Assembly (NCBI GenBank): GCA_020635915.1
Contig: JACJYU010000001.1
Coordinates: forward strand, 620,001-684,000
Reading direction: 5' to 3'
DNA length: 64,000 bases
From: Flammeovirgaceae bacterium
GTDB taxonomy: Bacteria > Bacteroidota > Bacteroidia > Cytophagales > Cyclobacteriaceae
A program made the translations under genes and the position numbers. The notes below the pieces were generated by a model. It was not told the origin of the DNA. It searched no databases and was given only the letters and a program-made list of their open reading frames with translations. Shown piece by piece: positions 9,508 through 18,922 of the stretch. The stretch's first letter is position 1; each line of letters opens with the position of its first letter.

Positions 9508-10251
9508 TTAAAACCCATCATCGTCCTCCTCCTTCTTTGCCGGGGATTTTCCCTGTTGCCCATCTTTGCCTTTTACTTTCTTCCCTTTCTTATTTGAGGG
9601 CCCTTTCCGCTTTTTCCCATTCCCGGGGGCGGCAATGGAATCAGAAGGCAGGGCCGGGGAATCCACGGCACTGGAATCTTGTTTGTTTTTCCGTTTAAAC
9701 AAATTTTTAAAAAATCCTTTCTTTTCCTTCGCCCTTCCACCTCCCGGGTTGGTACCTAGGTTTTTTCCGGTTTTTTCCTCTAATGCCGCCCGCACATCAG
9801 GCAACACCAGTTGGTCGCGGAAATACCACATGTAGTTGTCCTGGTCCACATTGAACTTTTCCTTGGCCTTTGTGATCGCATAAGCCGAGTCCGTCCGGTC
9901 CAATCCCTGTCCGGCTGCGGCACTGTCTATCACATCGCGTTCTGCCATCAATAAATCCGCCCCTTCCTCCAACTTGAGGGAGTCGGGGATTACCGGGTAC
10001 ACGGGTTTCATCTCCACCGTTTTCAGGCTGCGCATCTTTTTCCGGTAGGATTCCGGAACGGCAATCAGGTATTTGGTCTTGCTGGCCGTGAGTATTTTTG
10101 GTGTGGAATCCTCCTTGAAGTAGCTGAATTTTTTCCTAAGGGCCTCTTTATCGTAGATGTAGGCACTTTGAAAGGCAGGGCAAATCATTCTCTGGGTGCA
10201 GGCACCCAGCAGCATCAATATGCCAACCCATAGAAGCGCTATCCTTATCAT
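9508..10251 (-). CDS. Lipoprotein of unknown function
   Basis: The product has 247 residues. A short hydrophobic signal ends in the lipobox LLGAC at about residues 14-18, so it should be lipidated. The middle (20-170) is charged with no domain I can name. The last 70 residues are Lys/Ser/Pro/Gly-rich and end with an acidic EEDDDGF, which suggests a disordered, poly-basic tail. The gene converges on the SRAP gene with only 4 bp between their stop codons. Proteins of this form are common in Cytophagales but I do not recognise a function. Confidence 0.75.
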   Translation of the reverse strand: MIRIALLWVGILMLLGACTQRMICPAFQSAYIYDKEALRKKFSYFKEDSTPKILTASKTKYLIAVPESYRKKMRSLKTVEMKPVYPVIPDSLKLEEGADLLMAERDVIDSAAAGQGLDRTDSAYAITKAKEKFNVDQDNYMWYFRDQLVLPDVRAALEEKTGKNLGTNPGGGRAKEKKGFFKNLFKRKNKQDSSAVDSPALPSDSIAAPGNGKKRKGPSNKKGKKVKGKDGQQGKSPAKKEEDDDGF

Positions 10252-10351
10252 TGATACAAGACCTACGCAATCAACAAAAATAAAGAATTAACCTCAAGTA
10301 ATCCGGGGTAAATGGCATTTGTAACCAAAATATAACACCCTGATTATCAAT

Positions 10352-10705
10352 CTATAAAGACTCTAAGTTTGTTTTTTGGCTTTTGGTAAGCGATTTTGCC
10401 ACCAGGCGGTACGACTCCTCAATCCACGATTTTAGCACGGCATCCGGGATGGAATTGTCCATTTGCACGGTAATCCAGTGCTTTTTGTTCATATGGTAGC
10501 CCGGTTGCACGGCCGGGTACCGTTCCCGTAGCCCCACGCCCTTTTCGGGCTCGCATTTCAGGTTGATGCTGGTGAACAGGTCAAGGTCCGTCAAGGCGAA
10601 CATCTTGCCCATAACTTTATGCACCAGCGTATTTTTGTCAAAGGGGAACCCTTCCGTTACCCCCTTCATGCCCACACAGATATTCCTATAGGACTCTATG
10701 TCCAC
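10352..10705 (-). CDS. MmcQ/YjbR family protein
   Basis: The product has 117 residues, matching the MmcQ/YjbR fold (CyaY-like DNA-binding domain family). It opens with MDIESYRN, then GVTEGFPFDKNTLVHKVMGKMFAL, and has the typical late block YHMNKKHWITVQMD followed by a helix containing ESYRLVAKSL. The start is a GTG whose bases overlap the TAG stop of the upstream gene (TAGTGG), implying translational coupling. This start gives the correct family N-terminus; the next ATG would remove the first helix. The function of the family is poorly defined. Confidence 0.85.
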   Translation of the reverse strand: MDIESYRNICVGMKGVTEGFPFDKNTLVHKVMGKMFALTDLDLFTSINLKCEPEKGVGLRERYPAVQPGYHMNKKHWITVQMDNSIPDAVLKSWIEESYRLVAKSLTKSQKTNLESL

Positions 10706-10917
10706 TACAATATCCTTTTAAGGATAATATAAAGCACGCCTAGCAAAAACATGACAATGCTTATTTTATTGACCCCGTGCATCATCCTGATATTGATGTT
10801 GCTGGGGCGGCTGGGGTCCTTTCCCCTAAAGAAATACCCGCCTACTTCCCCAAGGCTGAAAAATTCCCTAAGGGTCATTTTTTTCTTAGTGCCGGGCGTT
10901 TGCGTTTCCTTTTCCAT
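10705..10917 (-). CDS. Small single-pass membrane protein (DUF6728-like)
   Basis: The product has 70 residues. A basic cytoplasmic part containing GEVGGYFFRGKDPSRP and NINIRMMHGVNKIS is followed by one membrane helix (IVMFLLGVLYIIL) and a short basic end. Small proteins of this layout occur next to ispG in Bacteroidota and I believe they fall in DUF6728, though I cannot confirm this by search. It lies 6 bp after the ispG stop and overlaps the YjbR-like gene, so it is co-transcribed with them. The role is unknown. Confidence 0.7.
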   Translation of the reverse strand: MEKETQTPGTKKKMTLREFFSLGEVGGYFFRGKDPSRPSNINIRMMHGVNKISIVMFLLGVLYIILKRIL

Positions 10918-10923
10918 ATTGTA

Positions 10924-12891
10924 TCAGTTTTGTTCCACCACCTCCATTTCCACCCAATTTCCATCCTCTTTAATAAGGGCAATCAGTTCGTCCACCGCCT
11001 CCCCGGATGGCACGTTCCTTTTCACCACCTCTTTCCCTCGGTAGAGGGTTATCCTCCCAGGACCAGAGCCTACATATCCGTAGTCCGCATCCGCCATTTC
11101 ACCCGGGCCGTTAACAATGCATCCCATGATACCTATTTTCACCCCTTTGAGGTGGAATGTCCTCGAGCGTATTTTGGCCGTTGTCTCCTGAAGGTCGAAC
11201 AAAGTCCTGCCGCAGGATGGGCATGAAATGTATTCGGTTTTGGAAATGCGGGTACGGGTCGCCTGCAGGATGGTAAAGGCCGTTTCGTTTATCCGCTTGT
11301 CCGGCCCACAATTTTGCGCCCGGATAAACACGCCATCGCCCAGCCCATCAATCAACAGCCCTCCCAAATCCGTGGCGCTATATAGCTGCAGTTGGTCAAA
11401 CGACAAACCGGAGTAAGACCTTGAGAGGACAACGGGCACGGTGCAATCATTGTTCATTAAGCTGGCCATTGCACGCCTTTGGTCGGCCATACCATGCTTG
11501 TTGACGGTGGCCAAGACCAATACCACTGTGTGGTCCCCCTTGAGCTTCAGTATTAATTCCGTGCTGAATTCTTTTACACTTAGCCCCACAAAATTCAACA
11601 GACCCGACCTGGGGCTTTCCGACAGGTAGGTGGCAACATCCATAAGAGGATAAACCCGCTCCCTGTTTCCCGAAGCGGCCCATTGGGGATAATTGCACAC
11701 GATGCCCAGTGTTCCCGGTATTTCAAAATGAATGGCATTGTTTCCTATATACACATAATCGCACGCCATGTCGGTGATCGTCCATTTGTCCAACGGCACG
11801 GAGTATTGGTAGCCAAATGCAAACAACGTGGCCGGGGAAATTTTTTCTTTACCGGACAAGTCTGCAAACACCCTTGGCACGTTGCCCCCGCCCATATTCG
11901 TGACCTCGTGGGTTTTCCTTTTGTTATACTCAAACGGGGAAATTGGGAAATGGTCGTATTCGGGAATGGGCTCCCCTATGCGCCCAACATAACGATCGGC
12001 CAGCATTTGGGCCACCGGCACCTCTGCCTCGGGCTCTTCTGTGAGGGACACCCTGATCGTGTCGCCCAGTCCATCTTCCAGCAAGGTGCCAATGCCCACG
12101 GAAGACTTTATCCTTCCGTCCTCGCCATCCCCGGCTTCGGTCACGCCCAGGTGCAATGGATAGGGTTGCAGCCCTTCCTCGTCCAGTTTGTTTACCAGCA
12201 ACCGGTATGCCTGCACCATTACCTGCGGGTTGCTCGCCTTCATGGAGAGCACCATATCATAGTAGCCAAGGCCTTCGCAAATCCTTACAAATTCCAGGGC
12301 GGACTCCACCATTCCAAGGGGGGTGTCGCCATACCGGCTCATGATGCGGTCCGATAACGATCCATGGTTGGTGCCAATGCGCATGGCAGTGCCATATTCT
12401 TTGCAAATGGCGACCAGTGGGGAAAACTTCTTGTGGATGCGGTCCAACTCGGCCTGGTAATCCGCATCGGTATATTCGATGGTTTGAAACTTCTTCTTGT
12501 CCGCGTAGTTTCCGGGGTTTACCCTCACTTTATCCACTATCCTGGCGGCCAGTTCGGCCGCGTTGGGTGTAAAATGTATGTCCGCGATAAGGGGAACGCT
12601 ATAGCCGCGTGCCTTCAGCCCTTTTTTTATCTCCAGCAGGTTTTGTGCCTCCTTCATACTGGGGGCGGTAATCCTGATGTATTCGCAGCCGGCATCCACC
12701 ATCCGGATGGCCTGCTCCACGGAGCCTTTTGTGTCCATGGTGTCGATGGTGGTCATGGATTGTATGCGTATGGGATAGTCACCCCCAAGGGGAATACCCC
12801 CGATGTCCACTACCCGTGTCTTTCTCCTGCTATACGACACCAGGCTGTTGCAATACTTTTGAAAGGGGGAAATTCCAGGCCTCACCGGCAA
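10924..12891 (-). CDS. ispG: 4-hydroxy-3-methylbut-2-enyl diphosphate synthase (flavodoxin/ferredoxin)
   Basis: The product has 655 residues, the long form of IspG/GcpE found in Bacteroidota, Chlamydiae and plants, with an insert domain between the TIM barrel and the Fe-S domain. The barrel begins around RRKTRVVDIGGIPLGG and contains QSMTTIDTMDT and VPLIADIHF. The C-terminal 4Fe-4S domain carries YISCPSCGRTLFDL and GIMGCIVNGPGEM. It makes HMBPP from MEcPP in the MEP isoprenoid pathway. The open frame reaches back only four codons beyond position 12891 before a stop and offers no ATG before the conserved YCNSL segment, so the TTG at 12891 is the likely start. It is downstream of the SDR gene by 55 bp. 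Confidence 0.96.
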   Translation of the reverse strand: MPVRPGISPFQKYCNSLVSYSRRKTRVVDIGGIPLGGDYPIRIQSMTTIDTMDTKGSVEQAIRMVDAGCEYIRITAPSMKEAQNLLEIKKGLKARGYSVPLIADIHFTPNAAELAARIVDKVRVNPGNYADKKKFQTIEYTDADYQAELDRIHKKFSPLVAICKEYGTAMRIGTNHGSLSDRIMSRYGDTPLGMVESALEFVRICEGLGYYDMVLSMKASNPQVMVQAYRLLVNKLDEEGLQPYPLHLGVTEAGDGEDGRIKSSVGIGTLLEDGLGDTIRVSLTEEPEAEVPVAQMLADRYVGRIGEPIPEYDHFPISPFEYNKRKTHEVTNMGGGNVPRVFADLSGKEKISPATLFAFGYQYSVPLDKWTITDMACDYVYIGNNAIHFEIPGTLGIVCNYPQWAASGNRERVYPLMDVATYLSESPRSGLLNFVGLSVKEFSTELILKLKGDHTVVLVLATVNKHGMADQRRAMASLMNNDCTVPVVLSRSYSGLSFDQLQLYSATDLGGLLIDGLGDGVFIRAQNCGPDKRINETAFTILQATRTRISKTEYISCPSCGRTLFDLQETTAKIRSRTFHLKGVKIGIMGCIVNGPGEMADADYGYVGSGPGRITLYRGKEVVKRNVPSGEAVDELIALIKEDGNWVEMEVVEQN

Positions 12892-12946
12892 ATTGTTTAT
12901 GCAAAGTTAACCCCAAAACCGGATTTATTGTTCAGCTTTCCGGGGG

Positions 12947-13651
12947 TTATATATCGCCCAATTGAGGCCGGACAACCAGCTCTTCCACCACGCTTTGCGG
13001 GGAAAGGCCATAGGCCCCATATACGGCTTCTGCCACGTCCTGGGGCGTCATAAAGCGCTCTGGGGGCAGGCCTGAAGCCTCCCAACTGGGCGTGTAGGTG
13101 GCCCCGGCAATAATGGCCGTCACCCTTATCCCCTGTGGTTTTAGTTCTTCCCTCAAGGATTTGGTAAAGCCAAGTAGCGCAAATTTTGAAATGGAATAGG
13201 CCCCCCCGTTGGGGTACGCGAACAGGCTTGCCACCGAACACAAGGTGAAGATATGGCCCGGCTTGGCCAACCGTATATTTTTCAACAGTGCCCGCGTGAG
13301 GTGGTAGGCACTGAATAGGTTGGTATCCATCATTTTTTCCAAAGCCCCTTCCCTTTCTTCGGTAACGAGGCCTGGCTCAAAATACCCGGCATTGTTCACC
13401 AACACTTCCACCGGCCTGTCGAGGGCCAGAATATCCCCTGCAAAAGAGGCCTGGGAAGGCCGTTGGCTCAAATCGGCCACGGAATAGTACAAGGCCACAT
13501 CATAACCGCCTTCCACTTCTTTTTTCAATTGGGCCAAATCCTTTTCGTTCCTTGCACACGTGAAAACATCAAACCCCTGGGCTGCAAATTTCATAATGAT
13601 CGCCCTGCCAATTCCTTTGGTGCCCCCCGAAACCACGACTAATTTTCCCAT
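12947..13651 (-). CDS. Short-chain dehydrogenase/reductase (SDR)
   Basis: The product has 234 residues, classical SDR length. It shows the cofactor glycine motif SGGTKGIGRA (about 8-17), the NNAGYFEPG block (about 86-94), a serine in CSVASLFAYP and the catalytic YSISK tetrad element (about 153-157). A Rossmann NAD(P)(H)-dependent oxidoreductase is therefore well supported. The substrate cannot be read from the sequence. It is the first gene of the 9508-13651 minus-strand run and lies back to back with the mlaE-like gene. Confidence 0.9.
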   Translation of the reverse strand: MGKLVVVSGGTKGIGRAIIMKFAAQGFDVFTCARNEKDLAQLKKEVEGGYDVALYYSVADLSQRPSQASFAGDILALDRPVEVLVNNAGYFEPGLVTEEREGALEKMMDTNLFSAYHLTRALLKNIRLAKPGHIFTLCSVASLFAYPNGGAYSISKFALLGFTKSLREELKPQGIRVTAIIAGATYTPSWEASGLPPERFMTPQDVAEAVYGAYGLSPQSVVEELVVRPQLGDI

Positions 13652-13728
13652 GCTTGTTGTTGGGCCAATGGCGTTAATACTGCTTTTTTAACCATGCCTT
13701 TACGCACAAAATGAATGGTAAATTATTT

Positions 13729-13736
13729 TATCTTTG
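13729..13736 (+). promoter_or_regulatory. Candidate -7 box for the MlaE/MlaF pair
   Basis: TATCTTTG matches the Bacteroidota -7 consensus TAnnTTTG and lies 27 bases before the mlaE-like ATG. No TTTG was found at the expected -33 distance, so this is a half match only. Confidence 0.35.
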
Positions 13737-13762
13737 GGCAAGATAGCCATAATTAGGTTTAA

Positions 13763-14491
13763 ATGAAGGGATTTGGAAAGTACTTGATATTTCTCGGCTC
13801 GTTGGTCGTGCGAAGGGAATCCTTTAAAACCTATTACAAGCTTATTATAGACGAGGCTGTCCTGATAGGGGTAAATTCCATATTCCTTGTAGCCCTGGTA
13901 GCCTCCTTTATGGGTGCCGTTACCACGGTGCAGACAGCCTATAATATGGTGAGCCCTCTTATCCCCAAGTTTATCATCTCCCAGGTGGTGCGGGAAATGA
14001 CCATCCTGGAATTGGCCCCCACCATCATTGCCATCATTTTTGCAGGCAAGGTGGGCAGCAGCATGGCAGGAGGGCTGGGCACCATGCGCATCACCGAACA
14101 AATCGATGCCCTGGAGGTAATGGGCATCAATTCGGCCTCCTACCTGGTGTTGCCAAAAGTCATCGCCTCCCTGCTCATGTACCCCTTGCTGGTCATCCTT
14201 GCCGGGGTTTGCGCGCTGGTGGGGGGCTACCTTGTCGGGTCCATAACGGGCATCATCACCCCTACCGATTACATCTACGGCATCCGGTTCGTCTTTAATG
14301 AATACATGGTCACCTTTGCCCTTATTAAGTCGTTTGTCTTTGCGTTTATGATCTCCACCATCTCGTGTTTCAAGGGGTATTTTACAAAGGGAGGGGCACT
14401 GGAGGTAGGCATTTCCAGCACGGAGGCCGTGACCACCAGCGTTATTGCGGTACTCATCGGGGATTACTTATTGGCACAACTGCTTCTATGA
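13763..14491 (+). CDS. MlaE-like ABC transporter permease
   Basis: The product has 242 residues and about five to six membrane segments. It contains the conserved MlaE block: VVREMTILELAPTI, then FAGKVGSSMAGGLGTMRITEQIDALEVMGI (about 75-122). MlaE forms the inner-membrane core that moves phospholipids between inner and outer membranes with an MCE-domain partner. Its stop overlaps the start of the ATPase gene by 4 bp (ATGA). No MCE-domain gene is present next to it in this window. Confidence 0.92.
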   Translation: MKGFGKYLIFLGSLVVRRESFKTYYKLIIDEAVLIGVNSIFLVALVASFMGAVTTVQTAYNMVSPLIPKFIISQVVREMTILELAPTIIAIIFAGKVGSSMAGGLGTMRITEQIDALEVMGINSASYLVLPKVIASLLMYPLLVILAGVCALVGGYLVGSITGIITPTDYIYGIRFVFNEYMVTFALIKSFVFAFMISTISCFKGYFTKGGALEVGISSTEAVTTSVIAVLIGDYLLAQLLL

Positions 14492-15237
14492 TCGAGGTCC
14501 AAAACATATCCAAGTCGTTTGGTGACAAAAAAGTCATTCACAACATAAGTGGGGCTTTTGAAAAAGGAAAAACCAACCTTATTATCGGTGCCAGCGGCAC
14601 CGGAAAAAGCGTTTTGTTGAAATGCATAGTAGGGTTGATCCATCCTGACACCGGAACGGTCTTTTACGATGGGCGGAATTTTACCGATGCGGACAAGGAA
14701 ATGAAGGCGGAGGTCCGCAGGGAGATTGGCATGCTCTTTCAGGGCGGGGCCCTTTTTGATTCCAAGTCAGTGGAAGAAAACGTTATGTTCCCCCTTAATA
14801 TCCTTACCCGTATGTCCCCTGAAGAAAAGGAGGAACGGGTGAATTTTTGCCTCAAACGCGTGGGCCTTGAAAACGTGAACACAAAAATGCCCTCTGAAAT
14901 CTCAGGGGGGATGAAGAAAAGGGTTGGCATCGCCAGGGCCATCGTCAACAATCCCAATTATTTATTTTGTGACGAGCCCAACTCGGGGCTGGACCCACAG
15001 ACTTCCATCCTGATCGATGAGCTTATAAAAGAAATTACGGACGAGTTTGATATTACCACTGTGGTGGTAACCCACGACATGAATTCCGTGATGGGCATAG
15101 GGGAAAAGATCCTCTTCCTCTTCGAGGGGAGAAAGCTGTGGGAAGGGACCAAGGAAGAAATCATTTATTCAGGGGTGGAAGAGCTTGACCATTTTGTCTT
15201 TACCAACAAGGTAATGCAAAGCCTGAAAAAGAAATAG
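14488..15237 (+). CDS. MlaF-like ABC transporter ATP-binding protein
   Basis: The product has 249 residues from the ATG that overlaps the permease stop. It has the Walker A motif GASGTGKS (about 34-41), the Q-loop in GMLFQGGALFD, the signature ISGGMKKRVGIARA, the Walker B motif YLFCDEPNSGLDP and an H-loop histidine in VVVTHDMNS. The longer open frame starting upstream would run through the permease gene and is not used. It pairs with the preceding permease for phospholipid transport. It converges with the sensor kinase gene, 3 bp apart, with no obvious terminator. Confidence 0.93.
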   Translation: MIEVQNISKSFGDKKVIHNISGAFEKGKTNLIIGASGTGKSVLLKCIVGLIHPDTGTVFYDGRNFTDADKEMKAEVRREIGMLFQGGALFDSKSVEENVMFPLNILTRMSPEEKEERVNFCLKRVGLENVNTKMPSEISGGMKKRVGIARAIVNNPNYLFCDEPNSGLDPQTSILIDELIKEITDEFDITTVVVTHDMNSVMGIGEKILFLFEGRKLWEGTKEEIIYSGVEELDHFVFTNKVMQSLKKK

Positions 15238-15240
15238 GCA

Positions 15241-18200
15241 TTAGCCTGCCAGTGGCAACCCAATATAGAAGGTCGTGCCCTTCCCTTCAACCGTTTCAAA
15301 CCGTATCGACCCCCCGCCCTGCTCTACGCCCTGTTTTGCAATGGCCAACCCCAGCCCCGACCCAGATTTTTTTGTGCTGAAATGGGGCAGGAATATTCTA
15401 TCGCCCAATTCCTTTCCTATGCCCGCCCCATCGTCCTTAATGCCCACTACACAGGTCCCGTGGGCCACGTTTATATCCACAAGGATGTTCACCTTTTTCC
15501 CATCATCACGGGATTGCAAGGCATTTAAAACAATATTTGAAAAAACCCGGCTTAGCAATTGGGCATCGCCCATGACATACACCGGGCCGTCCGGGAGCGA
15601 AAGGGAAATGTTTCCTTCCTTATAATCGGCATGCAAGTCCGCCACATGCCTTACCAGCGACACAATATCCACCCGCTGAAGTATAGGGGCTGGCATTTTG
15701 GCAAAGGCATTAAAAGAAGAGGCGATGTCATTTAGGATCTCCACCTGCTGCAAAAGGGTCCGTAGCGATTTTTCCGTTCCCTCTTTTGATAGGCCGTCCG
15801 TCAACAATGACCTTTCCATCTGTTGCAGTGTGAGCTTCATCGGGGTAAGTGGGTTTTTTACCTCGTGCGCCACCTGCTTTGCAATCTCCCTCCATGCGGT
15901 CTCCTTTTGTATCCGGGAAATCTCAATTTTGCTCTGCTCAAGGTTGTGCACCATTTTATTGTATTCGTTCACCATCATGCCTATTTCATCGTTGGAGTTC
16001 CATTCGAGGGGCTTGTTGGAGGAGGTTAGGGTGGTACCGCGCAGTGTTTTTGTGATAAACTCCAAAGGGAACGTTAACCATCGGACGGCAAAAAAAGAAA
16101 GGATGGAAAAAAGGATAAATACCACACAAAAAATGGCAATAATATTGGCCATCACCCTTATTTGCGTTTTCTCCAGGGAATAAGCCGATTCAAAAAAAGG
16201 AAGGCTCAATATCCCCACCAATTTCCCTGACTCAGGTGACCGCATGCCATAGTAAGAACAGTTATAATTAAGCGTTCCGATTTTTTCATTGTTCACAAAA
16301 GACTGTTCGGCATCCACAACAATTGCCTCCAGCGCACGTCTATTCACGAGGGAAGACAATATCCGGTCTTCATAGACAAGGGGTTGGCTGGAAGCCAATA
16401 GTTTCCCGGTTGGGGAAAAAACGGTGGCGTCCACATTGGCCAACCGCGCCAGTTCAATGAGCTGGGCCTCCAGGTCATTTACCGCTACGGCACTGTCCCT
16501 CTCAAAGGAATCAAGAAGGGGGGCAAAACGCTCCCCTATGATCTTCGATTTTTCAATATATTCTTCTTTCAATTGTGCCCGGGCAGAGTTGTTTATCAAG
16601 CCCAACGTGGTGGCACTCACCATTATCAAAGGCAGAATAAATGCCAGGTACACATACAATTGTATCCTGGCAGAATAATTCAGGGCCTTGTGCCGGACCA
16701 CCGCTTTTGCCCCATAAAGCAAAAGGCCCAAAAATATGATGCAAATGCCAATGATGAACAGAAAAGAAAAATTCGTGACAATATTAAAAACCGGGTAGGC
16801 CGGTGATGACACCACTGTAATATCGCCCTGGTCATCCACCACCCCCACATGGACATATCCGTCCCTTTTTATTCCACCTGAAAACAAAGCAGGATCGGAA
16901 AGCAGTACAGTTGGAAAATTCCTATCAAAATTAAAATCCCCAAAACTGCTGGTAATCCTGCCTTCGGAATAGAAGGCATAGCTAAAATCCCGGTCATTAA
17001 AATATTGTATAAAACGGTCATCCAACAACAATTCGGGAAACACATTTCTGGGTATTACCCTTTTTAACGAAAGGTCCAATACCACATAGCCGGTAACCAG
17101 TCCATAGCGGCTAACCGGAATTACCACGAGGTAACCCTTTGTGGATTCATGGGAAGCATTCTTCAGGAAAAAAACCCCATCGTAATTCGTTTTGCTGGCA
17201 TTTTGTTGGAATTTTCCAATCAGTTCCCGAAAGCTCAGCGATGTGGCATTGTCATAGGAGGCCCCATTTGAGTTGAACAAGTAAATACGGATGTCATACC
17301 TGTCGAAATAGGCATTTAAGTAAACCTGTTTCACCTTTTGGCGAACCACCGTTTTGGAAAGAAAGGGGCTGCCCAGGCGTGTCTGGACAAACGGGTCCGA
17401 GGAAATTCTTTCCACGCTTTCGCCCAGCAGGTATTCGCCCAAATAATCCCTGTCGGTCAGGAAAGCGTTTGCAAACCTGAACTGTGCGCTTGTCTTTTCC
17501 TCGTGTACAAATTTTTTAATGGAGAAAGATGCCTGCAGGGAAAACGCTATAATGGCCACAAACAGGTAAATAAAAAAAGCATAGGAGGCCCGGCTGAGTT
17601 TTCCCGGAAGTTGTAACGACCCAATAAGGGCCAAATACGCAGTCGAAACCAATAGGGGTATCCAATAGCCCCGTTGGGACAAGAAGGAAAACAGCGCAAA
17701 CAGAAGGAAGGAAAACAGCAAGGAAACATAGAACGAAGGCCCTTCCTTGCCCAAAACCCCCATCACCACCCTGGCAAAGACGTGGGCCAGCATATATCCA
17801 CATACCGATGCCATAATCACCGATAGGAACAGGGCCATCCTTACCGGGCCGAATACCAGGGACTGGGTTATGTCCAAAGAGATGGAGGAATTATGCGAAA
17901 TGGTTTCAATGAACAGGTAGGGCAGTAAAAAGGAGAAATGGCACAAAAGTGCCAATGCCACCGACAGGGCGCGCCTTTTGCTCCTGGACAACGTCAAAAT
18001 TCGTTTTACCGCGTTTAACCTATGGTAATTAAAAAACAAATAAACAATGGGCACGGCAATACAAATGGTGTTCAGGAACAAATCGCCCGCAGACCTGTTG
18101 TAGCCTGAGGAGGCAAAATAAGCCGGGTCAAAAAGGGGCATTTCGGGCGAAGAAAAAAACACCAACATCAAGGCCCTCCCCCCAATAAAAAACAGGAACA

Positions 18201-18873
18201 ATAAGATCATGGCCAGCCCGAACCTTCCATTTTGGCGCAAGGCCACGGCCATCCGATATGCCGCCCACACCATCAATAGTAGGCCCAGTATGACCAGGCC
18301 CATCGCCCACTTGCTGGCCACATGGGGAACAGGGTTGGAAAGTTCGATTTTAAAAACCGTCTTATCCCCATATTCGAACGGCCTTCCTTCCCCGGCAGGA
18401 TCGTTTATCACTACTGCCTGTGTGGGGAATATCCGCGGGTCCCAACCGGACACAAGGTACCGGTTGTTGATTTTATACCGGTTGAGCAATGGCAGCACGC
18501 CAAGCAAAAATTTGCCGTGCCCCAGCTTCCATTTTTTCATCAGGAAAACCCCACGTGGCCATCGGAGCAGGCGGATGGAAAAATCGTCCTGTACGGTATG
18601 CACATCGGGCAAAAAATCGTTCCTGCTCCAGTCCAGCACGTCCACGCTGTCCATGAGAAAAAAAGAATGGGTTGCCCCGGTCAAATCCATCGAATCCTGC
18701 CGTAGTAAAAAAGCAGCTTCCTTGTCCATGGAGGCAACCTGCCCCTTTAGCCCGGAAATGATTTGAGAAAGGACCGCCTGGTCATTATTTCCCCATGCGC
18801 CACCCAGCAAGATGCCAATAGAAAGTACCAACAACCCGGGGACAAAATAAGATAACGGCTTTTTAATGCCCAT
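15241..18873 (-). CDS. Large membrane sensor histidine kinase (orphan)
   Basis: The product has 1210 residues. There are about nine membrane helices in the first 470 residues, an extracytoplasmic region of about 240 residues, two more helices near 720-790, another outer region (about 800-910) and a last helix leading into a HAMP domain. The phosphoacceptor motif VAHEVKNPLTPMKL lies near 990. The kinase domain has an N box (FSNIVLNALQSR), DDGAGIG, and a G2 box in STKKSGSGLGLAIA. The HEVKNPLTP H-box resembles NtrY-type kinases. No response regulator is adjacent. It is the last gene of the cytochrome oxidase/ACIII run, 49 bp after DUF983, so it may respond to respiratory or envelope status; that is inference. 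Confidence 0.93.
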   Translation of the reverse strand: MGIKKPLSYFVPGLLVLSIGILLGGAWGNNDQAVLSQIISGLKGQVASMDKEAAFLLRQDSMDLTGATHSFFLMDSVDVLDWSRNDFLPDVHTVQDDFSIRLLRWPRGVFLMKKWKLGHGKFLLGVLPLLNRYKINNRYLVSGWDPRIFPTQAVVINDPAGEGRPFEYGDKTVFKIELSNPVPHVASKWAMGLVILGLLLMVWAAYRMAVALRQNGRFGLAMILLFLFFIGGRALMLVFFSSPEMPLFDPAYFASSGYNRSAGDLFLNTICIAVPIVYLFFNYHRLNAVKRILTLSRSKRRALSVALALLCHFSFLLPYLFIETISHNSSISLDITQSLVFGPVRMALFLSVIMASVCGYMLAHVFARVVMGVLGKEGPSFYVSLLFSFLLFALFSFLSQRGYWIPLLVSTAYLALIGSLQLPGKLSRASYAFFIYLFVAIIAFSLQASFSIKKFVHEEKTSAQFRFANAFLTDRDYLGEYLLGESVERISSDPFVQTRLGSPFLSKTVVRQKVKQVYLNAYFDRYDIRIYLFNSNGASYDNATSLSFRELIGKFQQNASKTNYDGVFFLKNASHESTKGYLVVIPVSRYGLVTGYVVLDLSLKRVIPRNVFPELLLDDRFIQYFNDRDFSYAFYSEGRITSSFGDFNFDRNFPTVLLSDPALFSGGIKRDGYVHVGVVDDQGDITVVSSPAYPVFNIVTNFSFLFIIGICIIFLGLLLYGAKAVVRHKALNYSARIQLYVYLAFILPLIMVSATTLGLINNSARAQLKEEYIEKSKIIGERFAPLLDSFERDSAVAVNDLEAQLIELARLANVDATVFSPTGKLLASSQPLVYEDRILSSLVNRRALEAIVVDAEQSFVNNEKIGTLNYNCSYYGMRSPESGKLVGILSLPFFESAYSLEKTQIRVMANIIAIFCVVFILFSILSFFAVRWLTFPLEFITKTLRGTTLTSSNKPLEWNSNDEIGMMVNEYNKMVHNLEQSKIEISRIQKETAWREIAKQVAHEVKNPLTPMKLTLQQMERSLLTDGLSKEGTEKSLRTLLQQVEILNDIASSFNAFAKMPAPILQRVDIVSLVRHVADLHADYKEGNISLSLPDGPVYVMGDAQLLSRVFSNIVLNALQSRDDGKKVNILVDINVAHGTCVVGIKDDGAGIGKELGDRIFLPHFSTKKSGSGLGLAIAKQGVEQGGGSIRFETVEGKGTTFYIGLPLAG

Positions 18874-18922
18874 TGATTATTTCAATAGTCAATAAAGTTA
18901 ATGAAAACGCACGGGGTTTGTC

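Noticed and set aside
11683..13053. Two long plus-strand frames (224 and 229 codons) opposite ispG
   Set aside because: They lie wholly over ispG and the SDR end and have no recognisable domains.
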